A stretch of DNA of 64,000 nucleotides from Alphaproteobacteria bacterium (lineage in GTDB: Bacteria; Pseudomonadota; Alphaproteobacteria; SHVP01), in contig VGES01000004.1 in the NCBI GenBank assembly GCA_016869765.1, forward strand, positions 47,806 to 111,805. Direction: 5' to 3'. Position numbers and translations under genes: made by a program. Numbering within the stretch: position 1 is the stretch's first letter; every line of letters starts with the position of its first letter. Under the pieces are notes generated by a model. The model made no database searches and was not told the origin of the DNA. It saw nothing but the letters and a program-made list of their open reading frames with translations. Shown here one piece after another: positions 41,870 to 51,063 of this stretch.

Positions 41870-42642
41870 GCACGACGGCGAAAATCTCACTCCAGGGCGT
41901 CGCCAAGCGCTTCGGTAAGAAGGTCGTCTTGGACGGCATCGACCTCGATGTCCGGCCGGCAGAATCGCTCGTGATTATCGGCGGCTCCGGCACCGGCAAG
42001 TCGGTCACCTTGAAATGTGTACTCGGTTTGCTGCGGCCGGACGCCGGTCGCATCATGGTCGACGGCGATGATGTCGTCGCCATGTCAGGCAGCAACCACG
42101 AGCGGGTCATGCGCAAGTTCGGCATGCTGTTCCAGGGGGCCGCATTGTTCGACAGCCTGCCGGTCTGGCATAACGTCGCCTTTGGCCTGATCAACGGTCG
42201 CGGGCTCGCACGCGCCGAGGCACGCGCAGTCGCGGTGACAAAACTCGGCCAAGTCGGCCTCGGGCCCGAAGTCGCCGACCTGCGCCCCGCCGAACTTTCC
42301 GGCGGCATGTTGAAACGTGTGGCGTTGGCTCGGGCGATCGCCGCCGATCCCGAGATTATCTTCTTCGATGAACCCACGACCGGCCTCGATCCGATCATGG
42401 CCGATGTCATCAACAACCTGATCGTCGATTGCGTCAGACGCCTGGGAGCGACAGCCCTTTCGATCACCCACGACATCGCCAGCGTGCGAAAGATCGCCGA
42501 CCGAGTCGCAATGATCTACCAAGGCAAGATCATCTGGTGCGGCGCGGTGGCCGACCTCGATCACAGCGGCAATCCCTACGTCGACCAGTTCATTCATGGT
42601 CGTGCTGAGGGCCCGATCCAGATGCAGGTTCTGAAGCCGTGA
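41866..42642 (+). CDS. mlaF: MlaF-like ABC transporter ATP-binding protein
   Basis: IIGGSGTGKSVTLKCVLGLLRPDAG, LSGGMLKRVALARAIAADPEIIFFDEPTTGLDP. Confidence 0.92.
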   Translation: MSTTAKISLQGVAKRFGKKVVLDGIDLDVRPAESLVIIGGSGTGKSVTLKCVLGLLRPDAGRIMVDGDDVVAMSGSNHERVMRKFGMLFQGAALFDSLPVWHNVAFGLINGRGLARAEARAVAVTKLGQVGLGPEVADLRPAELSGGMLKRVALARAIAADPEIIFFDEPTTGLDPIMADVINNLIVDCVRRLGATALSITHDIASVRKIADRVAMIYQGKIIWCGAVADLDHSGNPYVDQFIHGRAEGPIQMQVLKP

Positions 42643-42646
42643 GCTG

Positions 42647-44029
42647 ATGGCCCGAAACGCAACGCGCTACGTCTGCCAGCAGTGCGGGGCAAGCCACCCC
42701 AAATGGTCGGGTCGCTGTGAGGCGTGTGGCGCGTGGAACACGCTGGTCGAAGAGGTCGTTCAATCGTCCCGTGGTTTGAAGGGCGACAAAGGGCACGCAA
42801 TCTCGTTCGACGACCTACAGGCCCGCGGTGAAGACCCCAAGCGCACCGAAAGCGGCATCGCGGAGTTCGATCGCGTGTGTGGCGGTGGGCTGGTCGAAGG
42901 GTCCGTTTTGCTCGTGGGCGGCGACCCCGGTATCGGCAAATCCACCCTGCTGTTGCAGGTCGTGGCAGCGCTTGCACGCCGGGGTCATCGCTGCGCCTAC
43001 ATCTCCGGCGAAGAAGCTTCCGCGCAGGTGCGCCTACGCGGCCAGCGCCTCGGGCTGGCCGATGCGCCGATCGCCCTCGCCGCGGCGACGAGCGTGCGCG
43101 ACATCGCCGCGACCATGGCATCCGAAAAACCACCCGCGGTCTTGATCATCGATTCGATCCAGACGATGTACCTCGACACCCTGGAATCGGCCCCTGGAAC
43201 GGTCGCCCAGGTACGTGCGAGTGCGCTCGAACTGATCCAGCTTGCCAAGCGCCGCGGCGTCATCCTCGTCCTCGTCGGCCATGTCACGAAGGATGGTCAG
43301 CTGGCCGGTCCACGCGTGCTCGAGCATATGGTCGATACCGTCCTGTATTTCGAAGGCGAGCGCAGCCACCACTTTCGTATTCTGCGCGCGGTCAAGAACC
43401 GCTTCGGGCCGACCGACGAGATCGGGGTCTTCGAGATGACCGATCGCGGCCTGATGGAGGTCGCCAACCCGTCGAGCCTTTTCCTTGGCTCGCGCGATCG
43501 CTCGATCAGCGGGGCCGCGGTGTTCGCGGGCGTCGAGGGCACGCGACCGCTACTGATCGAGATTCAGGCCCTGGTTGCACCCTCGTCGCTCGCCACTCCG
43601 CGCCGGACCGCCGTCGGCTGGGATAGCGGTCGTCTGTCGATGATCCTGGCCGTGCTCGACGCCCGATGCGGACTTGCCTTCGCCGGGCGAGACGTATACC
43701 TCAACGTCGCTGGTGGCCTGCGGGTTCAGGAACCGGCGGTCGACCTCGCGGTGGCAGCGGCCCTGACCTCCAGTATGGCCAACCAGCCGGTGCCGGCCGA
43801 CAGCATCGTCTTCGGCGAGATTGGACTATCGGGTGAAGTGCGCATGGTCAGCCTGGCCGAGCTCAGACTGAAGGAAGCCGCCAAGCTCGGTTTTTCGCGA
43901 GCGATTGTGCCCAAAGGTCTGCGCACGCCGAGCCCCGGCGTCACCGTGACGGAAATCAGCCGGCTCAGCGATCTCGTCGACTTGATCGAACCGGGCGAGC
44001 GCCGAGCCCCGGCGCGCGGTTGGAAGTGA
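42647..44029 (+). CDS. radA: DNA repair protein RadA
   Basis: YVCQQCGASHPKWSGRCEACGAWNTLVEE, LVGGDPGIGKSTLLLQV, KNRFGPTDEIGVFEM. Confidence 0.97.
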   Translation: MARNATRYVCQQCGASHPKWSGRCEACGAWNTLVEEVVQSSRGLKGDKGHAISFDDLQARGEDPKRTESGIAEFDRVCGGGLVEGSVLLVGGDPGIGKSTLLLQVVAALARRGHRCAYISGEEASAQVRLRGQRLGLADAPIALAAATSVRDIAATMASEKPPAVLIIDSIQTMYLDTLESAPGTVAQVRASALELIQLAKRRGVILVLVGHVTKDGQLAGPRVLEHMVDTVLYFEGERSHHFRILRAVKNRFGPTDEIGVFEMTDRGLMEVANPSSLFLGSRDRSISGAAVFAGVEGTRPLLIEIQALVAPSSLATPRRTAVGWDSGRLSMILAVLDARCGLAFAGRDVYLNVAGGLRVQEPAVDLAVAAALTSSMANQPVPADSIVFGEIGLSGEVRMVSLAELRLKEAAKLGFSRAIVPKGLRTPSPGVTVTEISRLSDLVDLIEPGERRAPARGWK

Positions 44030-44030
44030 C

Positions 44031-44618
44031 ATGCCCGACCTCGCTCAACTGGCGTTGACCCCCCTCGACATCGCCGTGGTCGTCGTGATCGTGCTGTCGG
44101 GGGTCTTCGCGTTGTTTCGCGGCCTCATTGTCGAAGTGCTCTCGGTGGTCGCTTGGGTCGGCGCCGCGCTCGTGTTTCTCTACCTTTTTCCGCTGGCCCG
44201 GCCGTACGGCCGCGAGGTCATTTCGTTCACGCCCCTCGCCGACGGCATTACTGGCGTCGTGGTCTTTCTCGGTTCTCTGATCGGGTTCTCGCTGATCGGC
44301 CGTCTGCTTGCCCGCGCCGTCCATGGCGGCAGCGTGAATTGGATCGATCGGCTGCTCGGCTTCGTGTTCGGGCTGGCGCGCGGGGTCTTCGTCCTCGGCG
44401 TCCTTCTGCTGGGCTTCAATCAATTTGTGCCTCCCAGCCAACATCCGGCCTGGCTGAAAAACAGTCGCAGCGAGCCGATCATTGCCTGGACGGCGCGCAC
44501 GCTCGAGGGCCTGTTACCGCGCCTCGAAGGACAATTCGACGATGGTCGAGACTCGGCCGAGACGAATCGCTATAACCAGCCCGCTGGCCCCCGTGACTTG
44601 CGCCGCGGTGAGCGTTGA
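44031..44618 (+). CDS. cvpA: CvpA family protein
   Basis: LTPLDIAVVVVIVLSGVFALFRGLIVEVLSVVAWVGAALVFLYLFP; upstream of purF. Confidence 0.92.
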   Translation: MPDLAQLALTPLDIAVVVVIVLSGVFALFRGLIVEVLSVVAWVGAALVFLYLFPLARPYGREVISFTPLADGITGVVVFLGSLIGFSLIGRLLARAVHGGSVNWIDRLLGFVFGLARGVFVLGVLLLGFNQFVPPSQHPAWLKNSRSEPIIAWTARTLEGLLPRLEGQFDDGRDSAETNRYNQPAGPRDLRRGER

Positions 44619-46099
44619 TGAACGGGGCCGCAGGGCTGCCCATGACCATACCGAGACCCCTTCCTCGCGACGGGGACACGTTTCACGAAGAGTGTGGCGT
44701 CTTTGGGATTTTCGGGCACAACGATGCCGCGGCGCACACTGCCCTTGGGTTGCACGCGTTGCAGCATCGCGGTCAGGAAGCCGCGGGCATAGTCTCTTTC
44801 GATGGCGCGCAGTTCCATTCCGAGCGTGGGCTCGGACACGTCGGCGACATCTTCAGCGATCAACGTGTCATCGATCGGCTCAAGGGTGACCTGGCGATCG
44901 GTCACAACCGGTACGCGACCACCGGGGACACGATCTTGCGCAACGTTCAACCGCTGTTCGCCGAATTCTCCTTCGGCGGCTTCGCGATCGCGCATAACGG
45001 CAACCTGACGAACTCTTCCATCCTGCGGCGGCGCCTTGTGGCTCGCGGCTGTATCTTTCAGTCGACCAGCGATACCGAGGTGATTATCCACCTGATGGCG
45101 ATCAGCCCGCAGTTCGATATGGTCGATCGCCTGATCGATGCGTTGCGCCAGGTCGATGGAGCGTACTCGCTGGTCGTGAGTTCCAACGACGTGATGGTGG
45201 GCGTCCGCGATCCGTTGGGCGTGCGCCCGTTGGTCATCGGCACGCTCGACGGCGCGACGATCCTCGCCTCCGAGACTTGCGCCCTCGACATCATCGGTGC
45301 CAAGTTCGTGCGCGACGTCGCACCGGGCGAGATCGTCGTCGTCGACCGCCAGGTGACGAGAAGCCTGCGTCCATTCCCCCCGGCGCAGCACCGTTTCTGC
45401 GTTTTCGAATACATCTATTTTGCCCGCCCCGACAGCATCAGCGAGGGCACCAGCGTTTACGACGCACGCAAACGAATCGGTCAGGAACTCGCCAAGGAAA
45501 GCCACGTCGCGGCCGACGTGATCGTGCCCGTCCCGGATTCCGGCGTACCGGCCGCGATGGGCTATGCCGAGCAGGCAGGTATTCCCTTCGAATACGGGAT
45601 CATCCGAAACCACTACGTCGGCCGCACCTTCATCGAACCCGCCGAACAGATCCGCCACCTCGGGGTCAAGCTCAAGCACAATCCCAATCGGGCAGCCGTG
45701 GCCGGCAGGCGGGTGATCCTGGTCGACGATTCGATCGTCCGCGGAACGACGTCGGTCAAGATCGTCGAGATGATTCGCGCGGCCGGCGCCCGCGAAGTCC
45801 ATATGCGCATCGCCTCGCCGCCAACCACCAACTCTTGCTTCTACGGGGTCGATACGCCGGAACGCGAGAAACTCCTGGCCGCCCGCCACGACGTCGAAGC
45901 CATGCGCGCCTACATCGGTGTGGACACGGTCGCCTTCATTTCGATCGACGGGCTCTATCGTGCGATGGGCCTGCCCGGCCGGAACAACGGCAAGCTGTAC
46001 TGCGACGCGTGTTTCACGGGCGACTATCCCATTCCGCTCACCGACCGCGATGGCGGAACCGCCGGGGCGCAATTGTCGTTGCTCGCCGAAGGCCTGTAA
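44615..46099 (+). CDS. purF: Amidophosphoribosyltransferase
   Basis: ECGVFGIFGHNDAAAHTALGLHALQHRGQEAAGIVSFD, VILVDDSIVRGTTSVKIVEMIR; start may be ATG 44642. Confidence 0.97.
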   Translation: MMNGAAGLPMTIPRPLPRDGDTFHEECGVFGIFGHNDAAAHTALGLHALQHRGQEAAGIVSFDGAQFHSERGLGHVGDIFSDQRVIDRLKGDLAIGHNRYATTGDTILRNVQPLFAEFSFGGFAIAHNGNLTNSSILRRRLVARGCIFQSTSDTEVIIHLMAISPQFDMVDRLIDALRQVDGAYSLVVSSNDVMVGVRDPLGVRPLVIGTLDGATILASETCALDIIGAKFVRDVAPGEIVVVDRQVTRSLRPFPPAQHRFCVFEYIYFARPDSISEGTSVYDARKRIGQELAKESHVAADVIVPVPDSGVPAAMGYAEQAGIPFEYGIIRNHYVGRTFIEPAEQIRHLGVKLKHNPNRAAVAGRRVILVDDSIVRGTTSVKIVEMIRAAGAREVHMRIASPPTTNSCFYGVDTPEREKLLAARHDVEAMRAYIGVDTVAFISIDGLYRAMGLPGRNNGKLYCDACFTGDYPIPLTDRDGGTAGAQLSLLAEGL

Positions 46100-46105
46100 C
46101 TCGTC

Positions 46106-46810
46106 ATGACGCGCCTCCGGGACAAGGTGGCCCTGGTCACCGGGGCTTCTCGCGGCATTGGCGCCGCCCTCGGCCGCCGCTTGGCGGCCGAGGGTGCCCA
46201 TGTCGTCCTGGTGGCCCGCACCATCGGCGGCCTGGAAGAGGTCGACGACGCGATCCGCGCTTCCGGCGGAACTGCGACGCTGGTGCCGATGGACCTGCGC
46301 GAGGGCGAGGCGATCGACCGATTGGCTCTCGCCCTGCATGGGCGCTTCGGCCGCCTCGACATCCTGGTCGGCAATGCCGCGGTCCTCGGAGGATTGAGCC
46401 CGCTCGGGCACTACAAACCCGAAACCTGGGCCGAAGTCATGGACGTGAACCTGACCGCCAACTGGCGGCTAATCCGCGCCTTCGATGGCCTTTTGCGCGC
46501 CGCCCCGGACGGGCGCGCCGTGTTCGTCACCTCCGGTGCCGCACGGCGGTCCCGCGCCTATTGGGGACCCTATGCGGCAAGCAAAGCGGGCCTCGAGGCG
46601 ATGGTGCGAAGTTACGCGGACGAACTTGCCAACACGCGCGTTCGCGTCAACTTGGCCGACCCCGGTCGCGTGCAAACGCGCATGCGGGCGCTGGCCTATC
46701 CGGGCGAGGACCCGAGCAAGCTCGCCGATCCGGTGGCGATCGCCGAACGCCTGGTCGAGGCCGTGCTCCCGACGTTCACGCGCCACGGCGAAATCATCGA
46801 ACTCGCCTGA
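46106..46810 (+). CDS. SDR family NAD(P)-dependent oxidoreductase
   Basis: KVALVTGASRGIGAALGRRLAAEGAHVVLVART, YAASKAGLEAMVRSYADE. Confidence 0.92.
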   Translation: MTRLRDKVALVTGASRGIGAALGRRLAAEGAHVVLVARTIGGLEEVDDAIRASGGTATLVPMDLREGEAIDRLALALHGRFGRLDILVGNAAVLGGLSPLGHYKPETWAEVMDVNLTANWRLIRAFDGLLRAAPDGRAVFVTSGAARRSRAYWGPYAASKAGLEAMVRSYADELANTRVRVNLADPGRVQTRMRALAYPGEDPSKLADPVAIAERLVEAVLPTFTRHGEIIELA

Positions 46811-48179
46811 CCTGCCGCGGCTTGTCGCGCCGCTTCTTGGCGCGCCCAGCGTAGGGGTTCTTCGACTTGCGCAGCAGGAAACGTATCGGCGTTCCCGGCA
46901 TGTCGAACGTTTGGCGCAGGCTCGTCGTTAGGTAGCCGATGTAGGAACTCGGAAGTTCTTCGACTTGGTTGGTGAAGAGCACGAGAGTCGGCGGTCGGAC
47001 TTTGCTTTGCGTCGCGTAGCGAATGCGGATGCGTCGGCCGTCGACCAGCGGTGGCTGATGACGTTCGAGAGCCTGCCCGAGCCAACGATTGAGGGTCGCG
47101 GTCGGAATTTTGTGGTTCCACGCCCGATAGACCCGGCGCACGCCGCTCAAGAGTTTGTCGACGCCGGCGCCTGTGGTCGCCGAGAGACGCACGATCGGAA
47201 TACCGCGGAATTGCGGCAGGGCTTCGGCGACTCGCGCCTCGAGCTCCTTGCGCACCGCATCACGGTTCTCGACCAGATCCCACTTGTTGGCGGCGATCAC
47301 CAGCGCACGCCCCTCCTCCGCTACGGCCCGCCCGATATGCAGATCTTGACGGTCGATCGCAGTCGAGGCGTCGATCACCAGGACGACGACCTCGGCGAAC
47401 CGCATGGCGCCGAGAGCTTCTTCGGCCGAACGCTTCTCCAACGCGTCATGAATGCGGGCCTGCCGGCGCAAGCCCGCCGTATCGACGAGGTCGATCGGCC
47501 CCTCCTCGGTCAGCCAACGAGCGGCCACCGCGTCCCGCGTCACGCCCGGTTCGGCGCCGGTCAGCATGCGATCTTCGCCGAGCAGGCAGTTGACGAGCGT
47601 CGACTTGCCGACGTTGGGCCGACCGACGATCGCCAGGCGCAGCGGACGCTCGCTCTCCTGTTCGCGGTCGTCTTCTTCGTCGATCCCGGGAACCCGTTCG
47701 AGAAGCGCCGCTACGAGATCGGCCATGCCCTCGTCGTGCTCGGCCGATACCGGAACCGCCTCGCCGAGCCCCAGGCGCCCAGCCTCGGAAAATCCTTCCG
47801 GAAGTCTGACGCCTTCGCACTTGTTGGCGATCAAGACCACCGGTTTGCCGACGCGGTGCAACACCCGGGCAAAGGCCAGGTCGAGCGGCGTCACCCCGGC
47901 GCGGGCATCGAAGACGAACAGAGCTGCGTCGGCTCCGGCCAACGCCTGCTCGGTGTGCCGTGCGGCGGCGCCCGCCAGTCCCTCACGGTCGGATTCGACC
48001 CAGCCGGCGGTATCGACCACCCGAAACGACAGCCCGCCGACACCGGCCGCCGCCTCGATGCGGTCCCGCGTCACCCCTGGACGATCGTCGACGATGGCAC
48101 GGCGCGCGCCGACCAGGCGATTGAACAGCGTCGATTTCCCAACGTTGGGACGACCAACGATGGCGAGCGTCTTGGTCAT
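46794..48179 (-). CDS. der: Ribosome biogenesis GTPase Der
   Basis: Two G domains: MTKTLAIVGRPNVGKSTLFNRLVGARRAIVDDRPGVTRDR and LAIVGRPNVGKSTLVNCLLGEDRMLTGAEPGVTRD; ATG 48179 rather than ORF start 49307. Confidence 0.97.
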   Translation of the reverse strand: MTKTLAIVGRPNVGKSTLFNRLVGARRAIVDDRPGVTRDRIEAAAGVGGLSFRVVDTAGWVESDREGLAGAAARHTEQALAGADAALFVFDARAGVTPLDLAFARVLHRVGKPVVLIANKCEGVRLPEGFSEAGRLGLGEAVPVSAEHDEGMADLVAALLERVPGIDEEDDREQESERPLRLAIVGRPNVGKSTLVNCLLGEDRMLTGAEPGVTRDAVAARWLTEEGPIDLVDTAGLRRQARIHDALEKRSAEEALGAMRFAEVVVLVIDASTAIDRQDLHIGRAVAEEGRALVIAANKWDLVENRDAVRKELEARVAEALPQFRGIPIVRLSATTGAGVDKLLSGVRRVYRAWNHKIPTATLNRWLGQALERHQPPLVDGRRIRIRYATQSKVRPPTLVLFTNQVEELPSSYIGYLTTSLRQTFDMPGTPIRFLLRKSKNPYAGRAKKRRDKPRQVRRVR

Positions 48180-48184
48180 CGGGG

Positions 48185-49525
48185 TTAACGGAAGGCCGTC
48201 AGACGGCCGTCGTCGCCGAGGACGAACAGAGTTTCGCCGGCGATCACCGGAGCGATGTAGACCTTGTCGCCCAAGCGTAGGTTTCCGAGCATTTTCCCGG
48301 AGTACGGCGACACCGCAACGGCGTCGCCACGCGAGGACGTGATGATCAGGCGATCGCTCGCCAGCACCGGTCCAGACCAGACGATCCGACGGGTCCGGCT
48401 GTCCGGGCGTTCGAACAGCGGGAGTTCCGTGACCCAACGAATCCGTCCCTCGGAGCGGGTCAGCGCCACGAGTTCGTTGTCGAGCGTGATGACGAACACG
48501 TAATCGCCCGCGACCCAAGGCGACTCGGCGCCGGTCAGGTTCTGAGTCCACAGCCGCGCGCCTGTCGAAAGGTCGGTCGCCACCATGCGGCCGCTGTGGC
48601 CGAGCGCGTAAACGATGCCGCGATCGATCACGGGTCGGCCGTTGATGTCGGCGAGTTCCCCCGCGGTGGTCGCTTGCCCCGCCCGGGAAAGGGCCTCGGT
48701 CCAGACGAGCCGACCGGTGTCCGCGCGCAGCGCGACGAGTTCGCCCGATGAGAATGCCCCGACCACGACGCCGTCGGAGGCCGCCGGCGCCCCAGCCCCG
48801 ACCAGACCAGCCGGTTCGGCGATCCCGACGTGACTCCACAGCAACTGTCCATCGGCAGCGGCCAGCGCCACGAGTTGATTGTCCTGGGTGATCGCAAAGA
48901 CGCGTCCATCGGACACCGTGGGTGGCGATGTGAGCGGTGGACCGACACGGCGGCGCCAGATCTCGGTCCCGCGCTCGGCGTCGAGCGCGATGACCTCGCC
49001 GTGGCCGGTTGCCGCGAACACCATGCCGTAGCCTGCCGCGACGCCGCCACCGATCAACCCCTCGTCCTCCCCCTTCGGCAACACCGAGGTGCGCCATAGG
49101 CGACGGCCGTCCGCCGCAGCGAGGGCCGTAACGCTGCCGGTGGAGTCGAGCGCGAACGCCCGTCCGCCCGCGATGATCGGTGGCTGGGTCAGGCGCGAAT
49201 CCGAACTCGATCCGCTGGCGATACTCTGGCGCCACACTTCCTGCGGCGCTTCGCTCATCGCCAGATGATGCATGGCCTTGTCGGCATTGCCGCCATCCTG
49301 GGACCAATCGGGATTCGCGAACGGTCGTGGCAACCGGATCGCGGTATCCTGGATCCGCGGATCAGGTTCGAGCTTTGACTGCAGGGAGAGAATCGAGACA
49401 CGTTGCCCGGGAAGCGGCGGCGGCTTGTAGGGCGCGAACAGGGTGTCGCACGCCGCGGTCAAAAGCAGCATGGCGGCGGCCGCGGCCAATCGGCCCGATG
49501 TCGCGAAAAGAGGACGCGAACCCAT
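48185..49525 (-). CDS. bamB: PQQ-like beta-propeller outer membrane assembly lipoprotein, BamB type
   Basis: Lipobox-like LLLTAACDT and repeated beta-propeller blades (LAAADGRRLWRTS, LDAERGTEIWRRRVG). Confidence 0.88.
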   Translation of the reverse strand: MGSRPLFATSGRLAAAAAMLLLTAACDTLFAPYKPPPLPGQRVSILSLQSKLEPDPRIQDTAIRLPRPFANPDWSQDGGNADKAMHHLAMSEAPQEVWRQSIASGSSSDSRLTQPPIIAGGRAFALDSTGSVTALAAADGRRLWRTSVLPKGEDEGLIGGGVAAGYGMVFAATGHGEVIALDAERGTEIWRRRVGPPLTSPPTVSDGRVFAITQDNQLVALAAADGQLLWSHVGIAEPAGLVGAGAPAASDGVVVGAFSSGELVALRADTGRLVWTEALSRAGQATTAGELADINGRPVIDRGIVYALGHSGRMVATDLSTGARLWTQNLTGAESPWVAGDYVFVITLDNELVALTRSEGRIRWVTELPLFERPDSRTRRIVWSGPVLASDRLIITSSRGDAVAVSPYSGKMLGNLRLGDKVYIAPVIAGETLFVLGDDGRLTAFR

Positions 49526-49539
49526 CGTCCTAGTGTGCG

Positions 49540-50184
49540 CTAGCCGCCCAGGGCTGCCAAGAGTTCTGCGGCGCGGCCCCGGATGCCCGGGGGGGCCGCG
49601 ATATCATCCGTGAGCGATACGAACAACTGGCGCGCCGCCGCTGTGTCGCCGCGCCGGAGCGCGAGCAAAGCCTGCAGTTCTCGGGCGGAGTAGCGCCAGG
49701 GATTGGAATCCTTGAGTAGCGGATCAATGCGGCGCTGGATATCGGCTTCTTCGGCCTGATCGACGCTGTGCAGCGCCGCGAGCAGCGCGGCGAGATCGCG
49801 CATCAGCGGTTCGATCGAGCGATCCGCTGCAAGGCGATCGTACGCCGCGAGGGCCGCCGATCCATCTCCCGCGCGCGTCAGCGCCGCCGCCTCCTGGAGC
49901 GTGGCGAGAGCGCGGTAGCCGGTGTTGGTGTCACGCGCGATCAGCTCGAAGGCGGCCGCCGCCTCTTTGGCCGAACCGCCGCGCGCCGTGTCGAGGGCCT
50001 TGGCAAAGCGGGCACCCAGTTCCTCGCGCTGGCTTTTCTGGTAGTCGCGCCAGGCGGCGACGCCGGCGGCTGCCAGCACGACGATGAGCGCAACCGCAAT
50101 AACGTACTTGCCGTAGGCCTTCCACAGCTTCTCGTAGCGATCGCGTCGGACGTCGTCGTCGACTTCGCTGAAAATGTCGGCCAC
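49540..50184 (-). CDS. TPR-like YfgM-type membrane protein
   Basis: MADIFSEVDDDVRRDRYEKLWKAYGKYVIAVALIVVLAAAGVAAWRDYQKSQREELGARFAKAL. Confidence 0.85.
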   Translation of the reverse strand: MADIFSEVDDDVRRDRYEKLWKAYGKYVIAVALIVVLAAAGVAAWRDYQKSQREELGARFAKALDTARGGSAKEAAAAFELIARDTNTGYRALATLQEAAALTRAGDGSAALAAYDRLAADRSIEPLMRDLAALLAALHSVDQAEEADIQRRIDPLLKDSNPWRYSARELQALLALRRGDTAAARQLFVSLTDDIAAPPGIRGRAAELLAALGG

Positions 50185-50203
50185 GCCAACTCCCTGCTAC
50201 GGC

Positions 50204-50557
50204 CTAGTGGCCTTCGTGGTCGGAGCGCATCAGAATCTGATCGCGCACGCCGGTGTCGTATGCCATGCCGGCCGGGGTAATGGCTACCTCTCCGCGCTCG
50301 CCGATGGCCGTCAATCCCTTGCGCGACAACGCGACCCAGACGCTCTGATTGTGCAGACCGGTGGCATCCCGCCCCATGACCACGGCTGAACCGACGTGGA
50401 AATGGTCGCCGTGCGGGTTGGGCAACCATTGCAGCGCGATGTTGCCGCTTGTCGCGTCCTTGCGGCCGTTGTCTGGCAGGCCCGCGAGTTCCTGCACCAA
50501 CGCCAACGTTTTCAACTGCAACGGATTGAGTTTCAAAGGGTTTTTCTTGGGCGCCAT
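50204..50557 (-). CDS. Hypothetical protein
   Basis: MAPKKNPLKLNPLQLKTLALVQELAGLPDNG...GDHFHVGSAVVMGRDATGLHNQSVWVALSRKGL; plausible codon usage and operon-like placement. Confidence 0.7.
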   Translation of the reverse strand: MAPKKNPLKLNPLQLKTLALVQELAGLPDNGRKDATSGNIALQWLPNPHGDHFHVGSAVVMGRDATGLHNQSVWVALSRKGLTAIGERGEVAITPAGMAYDTGVRDQILMRSDHEGH

Positions 50558-50764
50558 GGTCGTTCCGAGAGCAATGCGGCGCTGTTGTAGCACGCCTGGG
50601 GCAGCTTCGCAGGGCCCTAGCCCTGCTCCCCGCCATGCGCTCGCAGGTGGTGCTCACGCAGGAGAAGAAACAGCGGCAGCCCGCAGGACACGCCCACTTC
50701 GGAAAGCTCGATAGGCACCGCGCCTGCCGTGCTCCGGCCGAAGCGCGTTTTCTCAGCCGTCGGC

Positions 50765-51049
50765 TCAGGCGGACCCTGAGGACGAAATGCGGTGTCGCTG
50801 GACGGAAGCGCGGACAATCAGAGACCTCAGATCCGAACCAAGGCCGCCACCCCGAAAGTTCTCCAGGTCAGCGTCGGACCCCCACTGCTCGAACACATTG
50901 ACTCGGTCCTCATCCAAGGGATCGGCGGCCACGACAAAGTCGATGCAGCCGGGAGCTTTTCGAGCCAACGAAACGGCCTTCAAGGACTCCTTGAGGAATT
51001 TCGGGCGACCGCCAGCGACAATGTGGATTTGCCCAGAAACGATGATCAT
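50765..51049 (-). CDS. Putative antibiotic biosynthesis monooxygenase (ABM)-domain protein
   Basis: MIIVSGQIHIVAGGRPKFLKESLKAVSLARKAPGCIDFVVAADPLDEDRVNVFEQWGSDADLENF. Confidence 0.8.
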   Translation of the reverse strand: MIIVSGQIHIVAGGRPKFLKESLKAVSLARKAPGCIDFVVAADPLDEDRVNVFEQWGSDADLENFRGGGLGSDLRSLIVRASVQRHRISSSGSA

Positions 51050-51063
51050 CCCCAACCCCGTCC

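Noticed and set aside
44570-46411. 613-aa minus-strand ORF
   Set aside because: Antisense to purF and the SDR gene; shadow ORF
45277-46854. 525-aa plus-strand ORF
   Set aside because: Out-of-frame Arg/Pro-rich translation across purF and the SDR gene
48180-49307. N-terminal extension of the der ORF
   Set aside because: Out-of-frame reading of bamB; Der begins at MTKTLAIVGRPNVGKS (48179)
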